Shown: one piece after another, positions 39,456 through 50,228 of the stretch
Numbering within the stretch: the stretch's first letter is position 1
How the letters are laid out: each line of letters opens with the position of its first letter
Assembly (NCBI RefSeq): GCF_003369925.1
Contig: NZ_LARY01000001.1
Location: 558,001 to 622,000, forward strand
From: Listeria kieliensis
GTDB taxonomy: Bacteria > Bacillota > Bacilli > Lactobacillales > Listeriaceae
DNA: 64,000 nt
Reading direction: 5' to 3'
Position numbers and translations under genes: made by a program
Notes under the pieces: model-generated
What the model saw: the letters and a program-made list of their open reading frames with translations, nothing else
What the model was told of the DNA's origin: nothing
The model's database searches: none

Positions 39456-39493
39456 ATAAAAACGCTTCAGAATTTTTTCTGAAGCGTTTTTAT
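39456..39493. terminator. Bidirectional terminator between the SDR gene and moaB
   Basis: aaaaacgcttcagaa paired with ttctgaagcgttttt, short T loop; serves both convergent units. Confidence 0.85.
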
Positions 39494-39987
39494 TATGCTT
39501 GCTTTCTTCGCTCGGCAATTAAATGGGGAAGTTCAGGTAAAATCAAGTTTTGCATCCCCGTTTGAACCGCGTTTTTCGAACCGGGCAAGGCAAAAAACAA
39601 GCTATCTTTCGCAGTAAAACCTGCAAAAGCACGTGAAGCCATTGCTTTAGAACCGATTTCTTGATAGCTAATCATTCGGAATAGCTCGCCAAAACCTGGA
39701 ATTTCTTGCTCAATTTGTTGATAAAGCGCCTCAAAAGTCACATCCCGTTTAGAAATTCCTGTTCCGCCCGTTGAAATCAAACAAGAAATTTGTTTTTCTT
39801 CGATAATTTTAAGAGCGGCACGAATTTCATTAGCGTCGTCGGGAACGAGAAGACGCTCTGAAATGTGATGTCCATTTGCTTCTAGCAATTCGGCGATGAG
39901 CGCTCCACTAGTATCGGTTTCAAGCGTTCGGGTATCGCTAATGGTTAAGACCGCGCAATCGACACTTGTTACATTTGAATCGTGCAA
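39493..39987 (-). CDS. moaB: Molybdenum cofactor biosynthesis protein B (molybdopterin adenylyltransferase)
   Basis: The 164-residue protein has the MoaB/Mog fold with LISTGGTGISKRDVT near 78-92 and the C-terminal FALPGSKNAVQTG. It adenylates molybdopterin before MoeA acts. The start is a TTG at 39987 with GGAGGG 7 bases upstream. It lies 13 bases after moeB on the minus strand and is cotranscribed with it. Confidence 0.92.
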   Translation of the reverse strand: MHDSNVTSVDCAVLTISDTRTLETDTSGALIAELLEANGHHISERLLVPDDANEIRAALKIIEEKQISCLISTGGTGISKRDVTFEALYQQIEQEIPGFGELFRMISYQEIGSKAMASRAFAGFTAKDSLFFALPGSKNAVQTGMQNLILPELPHLIAERRKQA

Positions 39988-40000
39988 ATGACAACCCTCC

Positions 40001-41002
40001 TTAATTAAAAAAATGATGATAAGCTTTTTTAGCTTCGGTCAAATCGCTTGTCCCATGAATGAGTACACGACCATTTTTAAAAACGGAAAACGTATATGCT
40101 GAAAAACTAAAGGTGAGAATAAAAGGATTTTGACTAAATTCGATTTCTTCAGCCTGAAGTCGCTTGGTAATTTGTGTGAACTCAGCTCGCTTACGGCTTG
40201 GTAAACGAAATTGAACAGTGTCCTTCCCACAAAGTGCAACGGGTTTTTCCGAAAAATTTGTTTCTAGACCAGAATGGGATCCACAAGAAGGACAATCCGG
40301 TTGTTTAGCCACTTTCAAGGATTGGAACGTCATCGTCCAATTATCCAATTGATAAAACACATTGTATTCAAAGTTCTCATCTAAAAGTAGACGTGTGAGA
40401 AGCGACACTTGAAAACCTGCTGTGATCGGAATGAGCGGTGCGTGAACGCCAATCAAATCGCAACTAGCTTCATTTGTTTGAGGTGTTTCGCCAATTAAAC
40501 AAGTTAGGCAAGCAGAATTTTGGCTTCGAACAGGGAAGACACTGGCGTATGTTCCTGCACAAGACGTATAAATCCATGGCAGATCATGCGCGTGGCAAAA
40601 CGCGTTTAAAAAGCGCCTCGTCGCAAAGTTATCTGTGCAATCAAGCACGGCATCCACTTCGCTTTCGTAGCCGGAAAGTGTTTCAAGGTTCGCATCGTCA
40701 ACGATACTTTCAATGTGAACGTTCCGATTAATGGCTTCAAGGTGTTTTTTAGCAGCATAAGCCTTTGGAAGTTTATCCTGGACATCTTGCTCCGTAAAAA
40801 GCGTTTGCCGCTGCAAGTTGCTCCATTCGACAAAATCACGATCAATCAAGATGAGCTTTTTAAATCCCATCCGTGTCGCAAGTTCTGCCGCATAACTTCC
40901 GAGCGCGCCAATGCCAACGATTAAAAGAGTTGCTTGCATAATTTTTTTTTGGCCATCCGTGCCAATTTGGCGGACACGCATTTGACGATCGTAGCGATCC
41001 AT
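40001..41002 (-). CDS. moeB: MoeB/ThiF-family adenylyltransferase
   Basis: The 333-residue E1-like enzyme adenylates the MoaD C-terminus. It has the ATP loop GIGALGSYAAELATRMG near 32-48, DCTDNFATRRFLN near 120, and zinc cysteines in SACLTCL and CPSCG. No rhodanese domain follows; the last ~80 residues are not the usual rhodanese sulfurtransferase. AAAGGAGG precedes ATG 41002. A ThiS/ThiF role is possible, but the context points to MoaD. Confidence 0.88.
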   Translation of the reverse strand: MDRYDRQMRVRQIGTDGQKKIMQATLLIVGIGALGSYAAELATRMGFKKLILIDRDFVEWSNLQRQTLFTEQDVQDKLPKAYAAKKHLEAINRNVHIESIVDDANLETLSGYESEVDAVLDCTDNFATRRFLNAFCHAHDLPWIYTSCAGTYASVFPVRSQNSACLTCLIGETPQTNEASCDLIGVHAPLIPITAGFQVSLLTRLLLDENFEYNVFYQLDNWTMTFQSLKVAKQPDCPSCGSHSGLETNFSEKPVALCGKDTVQFRLPSRKRAEFTQITKRLQAEEIEFSQNPFILTFSFSAYTFSVFKNGRVLIHGTSDLTEAKKAYHHFFN

Positions 41003-41020
41003 CTAGATCCTCCTTTACTC

Positions 41021-41053
41021 AAAAAAATGCCCGCTTTCATTAAAAAGGGGCAT
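41021..41053 (-). terminator. Terminator between def and moeB (minus strand)
   Basis: On the minus strand atgcccc...gggcat forms a stem followed by seven T (plus-strand A run 41021-41027), separating def from moeB-moaB. Confidence 0.7.
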
Positions 41054-41065
41054 CTTTGGATAAAT

Positions 41066-41617
41066 TTAACCGAGTACATCGACATCTGGTGGCAGATAAG
41101 AAGGATTATTCTTGTTGATGTGGTCATAAAACATGATGCCGTTCAAATGATCGATTTCGTGCTGAACAACAATCGCTGGGTATTCACGCAACCGTAGTTT
41201 AATCGGATTTCCATCTTCGTCAAAGGCTTCAACTGTAATACGTTCGCTACGTACGACGTAACCCGGAACTTCACGATCAACAGATAAACAGCCCTCACCG
41301 CCAGCAAGACAAGCTTCTTGAACGGAATAACTTTTAATTTTTGGATTGTAAAGGACGTAGCTATAAAGCTTTTCTTTATCGTCATGAACATGAACTGCAA
41401 TTATTCGTTTTGTTACAGCGAGTTGAGGAGCTGCAAGACCTACCCCGCCACGAAGACCATACTTTTCAGCAATTTCTTCGTCTTGGCTATTTTTTAAAAA
41501 GGTGAGCATATCACGCCCCAATTGTTTTTCTTCTTCTGTTAAAGGAAAAGTCACTTCTTTTGCTACTTCACGAAGCGCAGGATGACCTTCCCGAACGATA
41601 TCTTTCATTAAAATCAT
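41066..41617 (-). CDS. def: Peptide deformylase
   Basis: The 183-residue metalloenzyme removes the formyl group from new proteins. All three motifs are present: GVGLAAPQ at 58-65, EGCLSV with metal ligand Cys110, and HEIDH with His153, Glu154 and His157. The insertion-containing form with length ~183 is the type II enzyme of Gram-positives. GAGAGG lies 8 bases before ATG 41617. Confidence 0.96.
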   Translation of the reverse strand: MILMKDIVREGHPALREVAKEVTFPLTEEEKQLGRDMLTFLKNSQDEEIAEKYGLRGGVGLAAPQLAVTKRIIAVHVHDDKEKLYSYVLYNPKIKSYSVQEACLAGGEGCLSVDREVPGYVVRSERITVEAFDEDGNPIKLRLREYPAIVVQHEIDHLNGIMFYDHINKNNPSYLPPDVDVLG

Positions 41618-41776
41618 TTTTTTCGCCTCTCCTGTTTTTGTTCTTTACTTATTGTAACAAAAGTTTTTAAAAAAAGGAATGAATTACTTTGTGCTGTGGC
41701 AGTTTCTTTTTTACTAAATCCGAACAATTTAAAGATATAAACTACATATATTCGTCTTCATTGTTTAGATTATCTT

Positions 41777-41806
41777 CATTTAGTTTGTGAATTCACAAAC
41801 TAAATG
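41777..41806. repeat. Perfect 30-bp palindrome
   Basis: The left arm catttagtttgtgaa (41777-41791) is the exact reverse complement of the right arm 41792-41806. The core ttgtgaattcacaa looks like a Rex or CRP-type half-site pair but without the 4- or 6-base spacer those need. A half-site-like agtttgtgaa recurs near 41899-41908. Confidence 0.9.
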
Positions 41807-41967
41807 GTTAAGTTTTACTTTTTGGATAATGTGGTGTAATAACAATAGGTTTTTGATATTATATAACAGTTAGATCGACGGTATCAAGATTTTAGTACAG
41901 TTTGTGAAAAGCGAATAATCTAAGTAACACAACGATTGTAAGCGATAAAAAAAGCAAAATCATTATA

Positions 41968-41996
41968 TTGACTTCAATTAAATACTAGTGTAAATT
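41968..41996 (+). promoter_or_regulatory. Candidate promoter of the pdh operon
   Basis: TTGACT (41968-41973) and TAAATT (41991-41996), 17-base spacing, about 165 bases downstream of the palindrome. Confidence 0.5.
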
Positions 41997-42308
41997 AAAA
42001 GAGAAGGTTAGTGTGTTACTAAGGTTTTGAATGAAAAATAAAACAGTTGTTTTTTCTGAAAAGCAGATGGATTTGTGAGTTCGTTTAGATTGTGAATGGA
42101 TCAATTCATTCCCTTTTTGAATAAACACAATCTGACAAATTGGAATGGACTGTAGCCTTATAAACAAGTGCAATAGAAGAAGAATTCCTTAGATTTAGCC
42201 ACAAAGTTGATGCAATCAGGAGAATTTCTTCTATAATTTATTATGGATTCTAAATCTTTGTAGTGCATAATCAGGTTTTGCAAAAGAGTGTTTTGGAAAT
42301 GTGAATGA

Positions 42309-43478
<1,170 letters not shown>

Positions 43479-43480
43479 TC

Positions 43481-44458
43481 ATGGCGCAAAAAACAATGAT
43501 TCAAGCGATTACAGATGCGCTTGCAGTTGAACTTAAAAACGATGAAAACGTCTTGGTTTTTGGAGAGGACGTAGGTAAAAACGGTGGGGTATTCCGTGCA
43601 ACTGAAGGTTTGCAAGATGAATTCGGTGAAGATCGTGTTTTTGATACACCACTTGCTGAATCAGGAATTGGCGGCTTAGCAATTGGTCTTGCGCTTGAGG
43701 GCTTCCGTCCCGTACCAGAAATTCAATTCTTTGGCTTCGTTTTTGAAGTAATGGATTCCGTAGCTGGTCAAATGGCTCGTTTGCGCTACCGTACTGGTGG
43801 AACAAGAAACGCACCGATTACAATTCGTGCACCATTTGGTGGCGGTGTGCATACGCCTGAACTTCACGCTGATAATTTGGAAGGCTTAATGGCACAATCA
43901 CCAGGGCTTAAAGTGGTTATTCCATCCACTCCTTATGATGCAAAAGGATTACTTATTTCGGCAATTCGCGATAACGATCCAGTTGTATTCCTTGAACACA
44001 TGAAACTTTATCGTTCTTTCCGTGAAGAAGTTCCAGAAGGTGAATACACAGTTGAAATTGGAAAAGCTGCGGTTCGTCGCGAAGGAACAGATGTGACCAT
44101 CATTTCTTACGGTGCAATGGTTCAAGAATCTATCAAAGCTGCTGAAGCGCTTGAAAAAGAAGGCGTTTCTGCGGAAGTGATTGATCTTCGTACGATCAGT
44201 CCAATTGATACAGATACAATCATCGCTTCTGTTAAGAAAACGAATCGTGTTGTCATGGTTCAAGAAGCACAAAAACAAGGTGGAGTAGCTGCAAATGTCA
44301 TTGCCGAAATCAATGATCGTGCTATCCTTTCTCTTGAAGCACCTGTTATGCGTGTAAGTGCTCCAGACAGTATTTTCCCATTCTCACAAGCGGAAACTGT
44401 TTGGCTACCCAACCATAATGATATTATTGAACGAGTAAAAGAAGTTCTAGCATTTTAA
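43481..44458 (+). CDS. pdhB: Pyruvate dehydrogenase E1 component beta subunit
   Basis: The 325-residue partner of PdhA has the transketolase pyrimidine-binding domain ([17 protein letters not shown] near 27-43) and the C-terminal transketolase domain (~200-325). It completes the E1 heterotetramer that passes the acetyl group to PdhC lipoyl domains. GAAGGAG precedes the start. Confidence 0.97.
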   Translation: MAQKTMIQAITDALAVELKNDENVLVFGEDVGKNGGVFRATEGLQDEFGEDRVFDTPLAESGIGGLAIGLALEGFRPVPEIQFFGFVFEVMDSVAGQMARLRYRTGGTRNAPITIRAPFGGGVHTPELHADNLEGLMAQSPGLKVVIPSTPYDAKGLLISAIRDNDPVVFLEHMKLYRSFREEVPEGEYTVEIGKAAVRREGTDVTIISYGAMVQESIKAAEALEKEGVSAEVIDLRTISPIDTDTIIASVKKTNRVVMVQEAQKQGGVAANVIAEINDRAILSLEAPVMRVSAPDSIFPFSQAETVWLPNHNDIIERVKEVLAF

Positions 44459-44470
44459 TTGAAAGAATTG

Positions 44471-44498
44471 GTCAAAAGGCTTCTTGAAGCCTTTTGAC
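44471..44498 (+). repeat. Intercistronic hairpin between pdhB and pdhC
   Basis: A perfect 12-bp stem, gtcaaaaggctt and aagccttttgac, with a 4-base loop, followed by only ttttgg. It may be a partial terminator or RNA-processing/stability element that sets E1:E2 ratios. Confidence 0.7.
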
Positions 44499-44535
44499 TT
44501 TTGGATAAACGACTAAAACAGGAGGCTTAATTAGA

Positions 44536-46155
44536 ATGGCATATTCATTTAAATTACCGGATATTGGTGAAGGTATCCACGAAGGCGAAATCGTCAAATG
44601 GTTCGTAAAACCGGGCGATAAAATCGAAGAAGATGAGTCTTTATTCGAAGTACAAAATGATAAATCGGTTGAAGAAATCACTTCGCCCGTTTCAGGTACA
44701 ATTAAAGAAATCAAAGTAGCTGAAGGAGAAGTGGCGACTGTTGGACAAGTGCTCGTCACTTTTGACGGAGTAGAAGGTCACGAAAATGATGCTGAAGAAC
44801 CAGCAGCACCTGCCGAAGCGCCAGCGGAAGCAAAAACAGCTAGTGGTGGCAAAGGAATCTTTGAATTTAAACTTCCAGATATCGGCGAAGGTATTCATGA
44901 AGGCGAAATCGTGAAATGGTTTATCAAACCAGGCGATCAAGTAGAAGAAGATCAAGCTATTTTTGAAGTCCAAAACGATAAATCAGTTGAAGAAATTACA
45001 TCTCCAGTTGATGGAACAGTTAAAGATATTTTAGTTGGCGAAGGAACAGTTGCAACTGTCGGACAAGTTCTTGTCACTTTTGAAGGAGATTTTGAAGGCG
45101 CTGAAAGCAGTAGTGCGGCTCCTGCGGCACCAGAAGCAAAAGAACCGGCACCAGAAGCAGCAAGTGCTACGGCTACTCCATCTGGTGGAAACGGTGTTCC
45201 ATCCGCTCAAAAAGATCCAAATGGACTTGTGATTGCAATGCCATCTGTTCGTAAATATGCACGTGAAAAAGGCGTAAACATTCGCGAAGTTGCGGGTTCT
45301 GGTAAAAACAACCGTATCTTAAAAGCAGATGTTGATGCTTATCTAAACGGAGAACAACCGGCGCAAGCAGCAGCTCCTGCAGGCGAACAAACAAAAGCCA
45401 CAGAAGCAGCACCACAAGCGGCGAAGAAACCAGTTCCAGCTGCAGGTGATGAGTTCCCAGAAACACGCGAAAAACTTACACCAACTCGTCGTGCGATTGC
45501 AAAAGCAATGACGAATTCGAAACACACAGCGCCACACGTTACGCTAATGGACGAAATCGAAGTTTCAGCTCTAATGGCACATAGAAAACGTTTCAAAGAA
45601 GTTGCGCTTGAAAAAGGAATTAAACTTACTTTCTTGCCATACATTGTAAAAGCGCTTGTAGCTACTTTGAAAGAGTTCCCTGTGCTTAATACAACGATGG
45701 ATGATGCAACAGAAGAATTGATTTATAAACATTACTACAACATCGGAATTGCGGCAGACACAGATCACGGTTTGTATGTACCTGTTGTGAAACACGCAGA
45801 TATGAAGTCAGTTTTCGCTATCTCTGATGAAATTAACGAATTAGCTGGAAAAGCACGTGACGGGAAACTAACTGCTGATGAAATGAAACATGGATCAGCA
45901 ACAATTTCCAACATTGGTTCTGCTGGTGGACAATGGTTCACACCAGTTATCAACTATCCAGAAGTAGCTATCTTAGGAGTAGGTCGTATTGCTGAAAAAG
46001 CGATTGTTCAAGATGGCGAAATTGTTGCAGCACCAGTCTTAGCGCTTTCTCTAAGCTTTGACCACCGTGTTGTTGACGGGGCAACAGCTCAAAAAGCAAT
46101 GAACAATATCAAACGTTTACTGAACGACCCAGAATTATTACTAATGGAGGCGTAA
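44536..46155 (+). CDS. pdhC: Dihydrolipoamide acetyltransferase (PDH E2)
   Basis: The 539-residue core protein has two lipoyl domains (residues 2-78 with Lys43, and 108-186 with Lys149, both in QNDKSVEEI), Ala/Pro/Glu-rich linkers, a peripheral subunit-binding domain (~233-270) and the catalytic domain (~310-539) with His510 in FDHRVVDGA. It forms the icosahedral E2 core of Gram-positives and moves acetyl groups to CoA. GGAGG precedes the ATG. Confidence 0.97.
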   Translation: MAYSFKLPDIGEGIHEGEIVKWFVKPGDKIEEDESLFEVQNDKSVEEITSPVSGTIKEIKVAEGEVATVGQVLVTFDGVEGHENDAEEPAAPAEAPAEAKTASGGKGIFEFKLPDIGEGIHEGEIVKWFIKPGDQVEEDQAIFEVQNDKSVEEITSPVDGTVKDILVGEGTVATVGQVLVTFEGDFEGAESSSAAPAAPEAKEPAPEAASATATPSGGNGVPSAQKDPNGLVIAMPSVRKYAREKGVNIREVAGSGKNNRILKADVDAYLNGEQPAQAAAPAGEQTKATEAAPQAAKKPVPAAGDEFPETREKLTPTRRAIAKAMTNSKHTAPHVTLMDEIEVSALMAHRKRFKEVALEKGIKLTFLPYIVKALVATLKEFPVLNTTMDDATEELIYKHYYNIGIAADTDHGLYVPVVKHADMKSVFAISDEINELAGKARDGKLTADEMKHGSATISNIGSAGGQWFTPVINYPEVAILGVGRIAEKAIVQDGEIVAAPVLALSLSFDHRVVDGATAQKAMNNIKRLLNDPELLLMEA

Positions 46156-46159
46156 AATA

Positions 46160-47563
46160 ATGGTTGTAGGAGATTTTCCAGAAGAAAGAGATACAATAGT
46201 TATCGGTGCTGGCCCTGGTGGGTATGTAGCTGCAATTCGCGCTGCACAACTTGGACAAAAAGTCACGATTATTGAAAAAGAATATTACGGCGGTGTTTGC
46301 CTAAACGTTGGCTGTATTCCTTCAAAAGCACTAATCACTATCGGTCACCGCTTTGAAGAAGCCCGCGATTCTGAGCATATGGGTGTGAAAGCAAAAGAAG
46401 TAGATCTTGATTTCACAAAAGCTCAAGAATGGAAAGGCGGCGTTGTTAACAAATTAACAACTGGCGTTAAAGGCCTTCTTAAAAAGAATAAAGTGGAAAT
46501 GGTGAGTGGGGAAGCGTTCTTTGTAGATGAACATTCACTTCGCGTTATTCATGAAGATTCTGCACAAACTTATACATTTAACAATGTCATTATTGCAACA
46601 GGATCTCGTCCAATTGAAATCCCAGGCTTTAAATATGGCAAACGTGTTTTGAATTCAACAGGTGCACTAGCACTTCAAGAAGTTCCTAAAAAGTTAGTCG
46701 TAATTGGCGGCGGATATATTGGAACAGAACTAGGTGGAGCTTTTGCCAACCTCGGTACAGAATTGACAATTTTAGAAGGCGGCCCAGAAATCTTGCCGAC
46801 TTACGAAAAAGATATGGTTTCGCTTGTTAAACGTAGCTTGAAGAAGAAAAACGTTGAAATAGTTACAAAAGCGCTTGCTAAATCGGCTGAAGAAACAGAA
46901 GATGGCGTGAAAGTAACTTATGAAGCGAACGGTGAAACGCATACAATTGACGCGGATTATGTGCTTGTAACAGTAGGTCGCCGTCCGAATACAGATGAAA
47001 TTGGACTTGAACAACTTGGTGTGAAAGTTTCAGAACGCGGTTTAATTGAAGTAGATAAACAAGGCCGTACAAACATTCCAAACGTATTTGCAATCGGTGA
47101 TATTGTTCCAGGCGTTCCGCTTGCACACAAAGCAAGTTATGAAGCAAAAGTAGCTGCAGAAGCAATCGCTGGTGAAAAAGCTGAAAACGATTATACAGTA
47201 CTTCCTGCTGTCGTATTTAGTGATCCAGAACTTGCGTCTGTAGGTATGACAGAAAAAGAAGCGAAAGAAAAAGGCATTGATGTGAAAGCGTCGAAATTCC
47301 CACTTGGTGGAAATGGACGTGCCTTGTCACTTGATGCACCAGAAGGATTTGTTCGTCTTGTTACACGTAAAGAAGATGGACTTGTTCTTGGTGCCCAAGT
47401 AGCCGGAATCAACGCATCTGATATTATTTCTGAAATTGGGCTTGCCATTGAAACAGGCGTTACAGCAGAAGACATTGCACTTACGATCCATGCGCATCCT
47501 TCTCTTGGCGAACTAACAATGGAAGCAGCTGAGTTAGCCCTTGGCCGTCCAATCCATATTTAA
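46160..47563 (+). CDS. pdhD: Dihydrolipoamide dehydrogenase (PDH E3)
   Basis: The 467-residue flavoprotein reoxidises dihydrolipoamide and reduces NAD+. It has the FAD motif IGAGPGG near 15-21, redox cysteines Cys47 and Cys52 in [13 protein letters not shown], the NAD motif [12 protein letters not shown] near 184 and the C-terminal His-Glu pair in HAHPSLGE. It begins 4 bases after pdhC and ends the operon at a strong terminator. Confidence 0.97.
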   Translation: MVVGDFPEERDTIVIGAGPGGYVAAIRAAQLGQKVTIIEKEYYGGVCLNVGCIPSKALITIGHRFEEARDSEHMGVKAKEVDLDFTKAQEWKGGVVNKLTTGVKGLLKKNKVEMVSGEAFFVDEHSLRVIHEDSAQTYTFNNVIIATGSRPIEIPGFKYGKRVLNSTGALALQEVPKKLVVIGGGYIGTELGGAFANLGTELTILEGGPEILPTYEKDMVSLVKRSLKKKNVEIVTKALAKSAEETEDGVKVTYEANGETHTIDADYVLVTVGRRPNTDEIGLEQLGVKVSERGLIEVDKQGRTNIPNVFAIGDIVPGVPLAHKASYEAKVAAEAIAGEKAENDYTVLPAVVFSDPELASVGMTEKEAKEKGIDVKASKFPLGGNGRALSLDAPEGFVRLVTRKEDGLVLGAQVAGINASDIISEIGLAIETGVTAEDIALTIHAHPSLGELTMEAAELALGRPIHI

Positions 47564-47567
47564 AGTC

Positions 47568-47607
47568 AATCCGCTGTTTACATGTTTGTAAACAGCGGAT
47601 TTTTTTG
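47568..47607 (+). terminator. Terminator of the pdh operon
   Basis: atccgctgtttaca with tgtaaacagcggat, 14-bp stem and 4-base loop, followed by six T. Confidence 0.9.
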
Positions 47608-47677
47608 CTAGAATGAAAGGGCAGATAAGGAGAAGTATTTATTTCATAAAATCCAATAAGAATCCAGGTGTTAAAAA

Positions 47678-47998
47678 ATGGAGAGACAAATTCATATGCC
47701 GCGTTTTTTGTTTATCATCTTGATGATCTTAGCAGGCGGTTTATTCGTGCTCACACTGATCAATTTTGGCGTCGGTTTTATTCATGAAATGCATTCAACA
47801 GATGGTTGGCGAGCAGTTGTTCGGATCATCCTCACACCATTCACAAATCCAGTCATCGCACTACCGATTGCAAGTGTTTTCTTGCGTTACAGTATCGTCT
47901 TTATTTTGCAATATCTCATGCCCGTTTTGTTTTTCATCGGTCTCCATTTTGTGAGAATGGATTACATGGAACGACATGCAGAAGCGCACAGCTATTAA
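47678..47998 (+). CDS. Small membrane protein of unknown function
   Basis: The 106-residue protein has three hydrophobic segments (about 9-31, 45-65 and 71-92) and no catalytic motif I recognise. I recall a comparable small membrane protein after pdhD in Listeria. The start has a weak CAGGTG site. A terminator follows, so it is monocistronic. Confidence 0.65.
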   Translation: MERQIHMPRFLFIILMILAGGLFVLTLINFGVGFIHEMHSTDGWRAVVRIILTPFTNPVIALPIASVFLRYSIVFILQYLMPVLFFIGLHFVRMDYMERHAEAHSY

Positions 47999-48010
47999 TA
48001 ACAAAAGGGA

Positions 48011-48042
48011 CTTCAGTTCGTGAAAAGCTGAAGTTTTTTTGT
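48011..48042 (+). terminator. Terminator after the small membrane protein
   Basis: acttcag (48012-48018) with ctgaagt, followed by six T. Confidence 0.75.
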
Positions 48043-48203
48043 GCCATGAAGCGCATTTTTTGTAAACAAAATCCGGAACATGCTATTATAGAAATAAGGA
48101 ATGTAGGCTAGAAACAGCAAGTTTCCCTTAGAAAATTGTGGAAAGCTACTCGTTTTTATAAAGCGCTAGCCATTTTAGAAGTTTTCCGAGAGGAATGAAA
48201 AAA

Positions 48204-48476
48204 ATGAATTATAGTTATCCGTTAAATATGGACTGGACAAAAGAAGAAATTGTTACCGTAATTCGCTATTTCGAGTCCATTGAGAAAGCATATGAGTCGG
48301 GAATTGATGTACAGGAGTTAAAAAAGCGCTATCGTGAGTATAAACAAGTTGTTCCTTCTATAGGGGAAGAAAAACAACTCGGAAAAGAATTCGAAGCCGC
48401 AAGTGGATATTCACCTTATCAAGTTATGAAACTCGTGAAAAACACAACAACAAGTACAATCAAGATGCGACCATAA
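48204..48476 (+). CDS. UPF0223 family protein (YktA-like)
   Basis: The 90-residue acidic protein (MNYSYPLNMDWTKEE opening) matches the UPF0223/YktA family, helical and of unknown function. I choose the second ATG (48204): GAGAGGA sits directly against the first ATG (48195) but 9 bases from the second. A DsbA-like gene follows after 21 bases and may be cotranscribed. Confidence 0.8.
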   Translation: MNYSYPLNMDWTKEEIVTVIRYFESIEKAYESGIDVQELKKRYREYKQVVPSIGEEKQLGKEFEAASGYSPYQVMKLVKNTTTSTIKMRP

Positions 48477-48497
48477 GAAAAAGAGGAGGAAGTTAGA

Positions 48498-49031
48498 ATG
48501 GATATCAGTCAAATCAAAGCAGCAGAAGTCAAACCAGAAGTAGGAATTCACCTTGCAAAAAGTGAAAATGCAAAAGTAAAAGTGATGTCATTTGTCAATT
48601 TGCGTTGTCCTTACTGCAAAAAATGGCACGAAGAATCTCGAGACATTTTAACAAAGTTTATCGAAGAAGGAAAAATTGAGCTAGTCATTAAACCTTTTGA
48701 TAAAGAAAAAGAATCTTTACAACGTGGTAACGTAACGCATCGTTATTTGAACTACGAAGCTCCATTTGAAGCTTGGCTTGCTATGGATAAAATTTTTGAA
48801 ACACAAGATGAGTGGGGAAATCTGTCGCTTGAAGAAGTGGCGCAATATATGGAAACAAAACTAGACTTAAGAGAGCAAAATAACAAAGAAGCGACAAAAG
48901 CGATTATTGAAGAGGCAGGACGTGCAAACGTAACGCTTGTACCAACCGTTGTTGTCGGTGAACATATTTTTGATGAACACATCACACCAGATGAACTAAC
49001 AGCACTGCTTAATGAAGAATTTGGTAAATAA
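48498..49031 (+). CDS. DsbA/DsbG-like thioredoxin-fold protein
   Basis: The 177-residue protein has a CxxC active site, CPYC at 37-40 in VNLRCPYCKKWHEE, and the cis-Pro region VTLVPTVVVG near 150. It lacks a signal peptide, so it probably acts in the cytosol as a thiol-disulfide oxidoreductase; the DsbA-like thioredoxin_4 family fits. GAGGAGG precedes the ATG. Confidence 0.85.
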   Translation: MDISQIKAAEVKPEVGIHLAKSENAKVKVMSFVNLRCPYCKKWHEESRDILTKFIEEGKIELVIKPFDKEKESLQRGNVTHRYLNYEAPFEAWLAMDKIFETQDEWGNLSLEEVAQYMETKLDLREQNNKEATKAIIEEAGRANVTLVPTVVVGEHIFDEHITPDELTALLNEEFGK

Positions 49032-49075
49032 AAAAAGCTGTGTGCGCGTAAAAATCGTGCATACAGCTTTTTTTA
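49031..49075. terminator. Bidirectional terminator between the DsbA-like gene and corA
   Basis: aaaaaagctgtgtgc with gcatacagctttttt, one G-T wobble, followed by T on one side and preceded by A on the other. Confidence 0.85.
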
Positions 49076-49083
49076 TTTGGCTT

Positions 49084-50028
49084 TTAAAAGAACTTACGAC
49101 GCCAAAAAACGAAGGCAAGGGTGCCAGCAATTCCAAAAGAAATCCCAAGTGTTAACACCCAAGCAAGCGGCATATGCATAAACGGTAAATCAACATTCAT
49201 CCCATAAAAGCTAAATACCATCGTTGGAATCGTTAAAATAATAGTAAAAGAAGTTAAGAATTTCATAACAATATTCATGTTGTTAGAAATAATTGACGCA
49301 TAGGCATCCATCATTCCACTTAAAATGTTGGAATGAACCTCCGCCATTTCGATACCCTGACGATTCTCAATGATCACATCTTCAAGCAAATCTTGGTCTT
49401 CCTCATACATTTTAACAATGTTTTGGCGCATCATTTTATCAAGCACAAGCTTATTTGATTTTAGAGCGGTGACAAAGTAAACCAAACTTTTTTCAATCCC
49501 CATGAGATCATAAAGTTGCTTGTTTTTCATAGATTCATGCAATTCTTTTTCAATATCATCAGTTTGACGGTTCAAACGCTTCAAGTGACGTAAGAATTGA
49601 GTGGAAATCAAGTAAAGAATCTGCAAAGCAAAACGTGTTTTCATATGTGTATAAAAGCCTTTGATTCTTCGTTTTACAAAAGATTGAATGATGGAACTAT
49701 CAATCGTACAAATCGTAATAAAATAATCTTTTGTCAAAATAATGCCCATTGGAACCGTTTCAAAAGAAGCGTAATGGATATCATCTTCATCTGCAACAGG
49801 GAAGTCACAGATGATTAAAACAGAATCTGTATCATCATCTCGTTCGATACGAGCGCTCTCATCTTTATCGAGAGAGTCTTCCAAGAATTCGAGTGGGATT
49901 TGATATTCTTCTGCGATTTGGTTAATTTCTTCTGATGTTGGGGCCACAATATTTACCCAAGCATTGCGTTCAGGCATTTCTAGTTCTTCTAGTTTTCCAT
50001 CCGCATTTGATTTAAAAATTTGGTGCAT
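49084..50028 (-). CDS. corA: CorA-family magnesium/cobalt transporter
   Basis: The 314-residue protein has a large cytosolic helical domain and two C-terminal membrane helices with the YGMN selectivity motif (Gly276-Met-Asn). I start at ATG 50028 (MHQIFKSN), which has GAGGAGG 8 bases upstream; a longer in-frame start at 50073 overlaps the upstream small ORF. The final WRRKFF basic tail is typical. The leader contains a candidate 36-residue ORF. Confidence 0.93.
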   Translation of the reverse strand: MHQIFKSNADGKLEELEMPERNAWVNIVAPTSEEINQIAEEYQIPLEFLEDSLDKDESARIERDDDTDSVLIICDFPVADEDDIHYASFETVPMGIILTKDYFITICTIDSSIIQSFVKRRIKGFYTHMKTRFALQILYLISTQFLRHLKRLNRQTDDIEKELHESMKNKQLYDLMGIEKSLVYFVTALKSNKLVLDKMMRQNIVKMYEEDQDLLEDVIIENRQGIEMAEVHSNILSGMMDAYASIISNNMNIVMKFLTSFTIILTIPTMVFSFYGMNVDLPFMHMPLAWVLTLGISFGIAGTLAFVFWRRKFF

Positions 50029-50050
50029 CGCTAAAACCTCCTCAATCTTT

Positions 50051-50161
50051 TCATTTAAGCAGGTACATCGCACCTCGGAAGTAATCTAAGGCAAAATGAA
50101 CCGGCTTCTTTAAACTTCGATGCGGATCAGGATCACTAGATTTTTGGTTCATTTTTTTCAT
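50051..50161 (-). CDS. Candidate 36-residue leader ORF upstream of corA
   Basis: On the minus strand ATG at 50161 opens a 36-codon frame: MKKMNQKSSDPDPHRSLK, then a segment with FALDYFRGAMYLLK, ending in TGA at 50051. A GGGAG site lies about 10 bases upstream. A promoter (TATAAT 50202-50197) precedes it and no terminator is seen before corA, 22 bases downstream. It is either a small protein or a regulatory leader peptide. Below the usual size for gene finding; I do not recognise homologues. Confidence 0.5.
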   Translation of the reverse strand: MKKMNQKSSDPDPHRSLKKPVHFALDYFRGAMYLLK

Positions 50162-50196
50162 TAGATTATTCACTCCCTTTCGTATTCAACTCTACC

Positions 50197-50225
50197 ATTA
50201 TAACGGCTTTAGAGCCATTTGTACA
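50197..50225 (-). promoter_or_regulatory. Promoter of the corA leader ORF / corA
   Basis: Minus-strand TATAAT (50202-50197) and TGTACA (50225-50220), 17-base spacing. Confidence 0.55.
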
Positions 50226-50228
50226 TGG

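Noticed and set aside
41777-41806. Calling the palindrome a Rex or CRP/Fnr operator outright
   Set aside because: The half-sites look right but the 4-base (Rex) or 6-base (CRP) spacer is missing, so I only report a palindrome.
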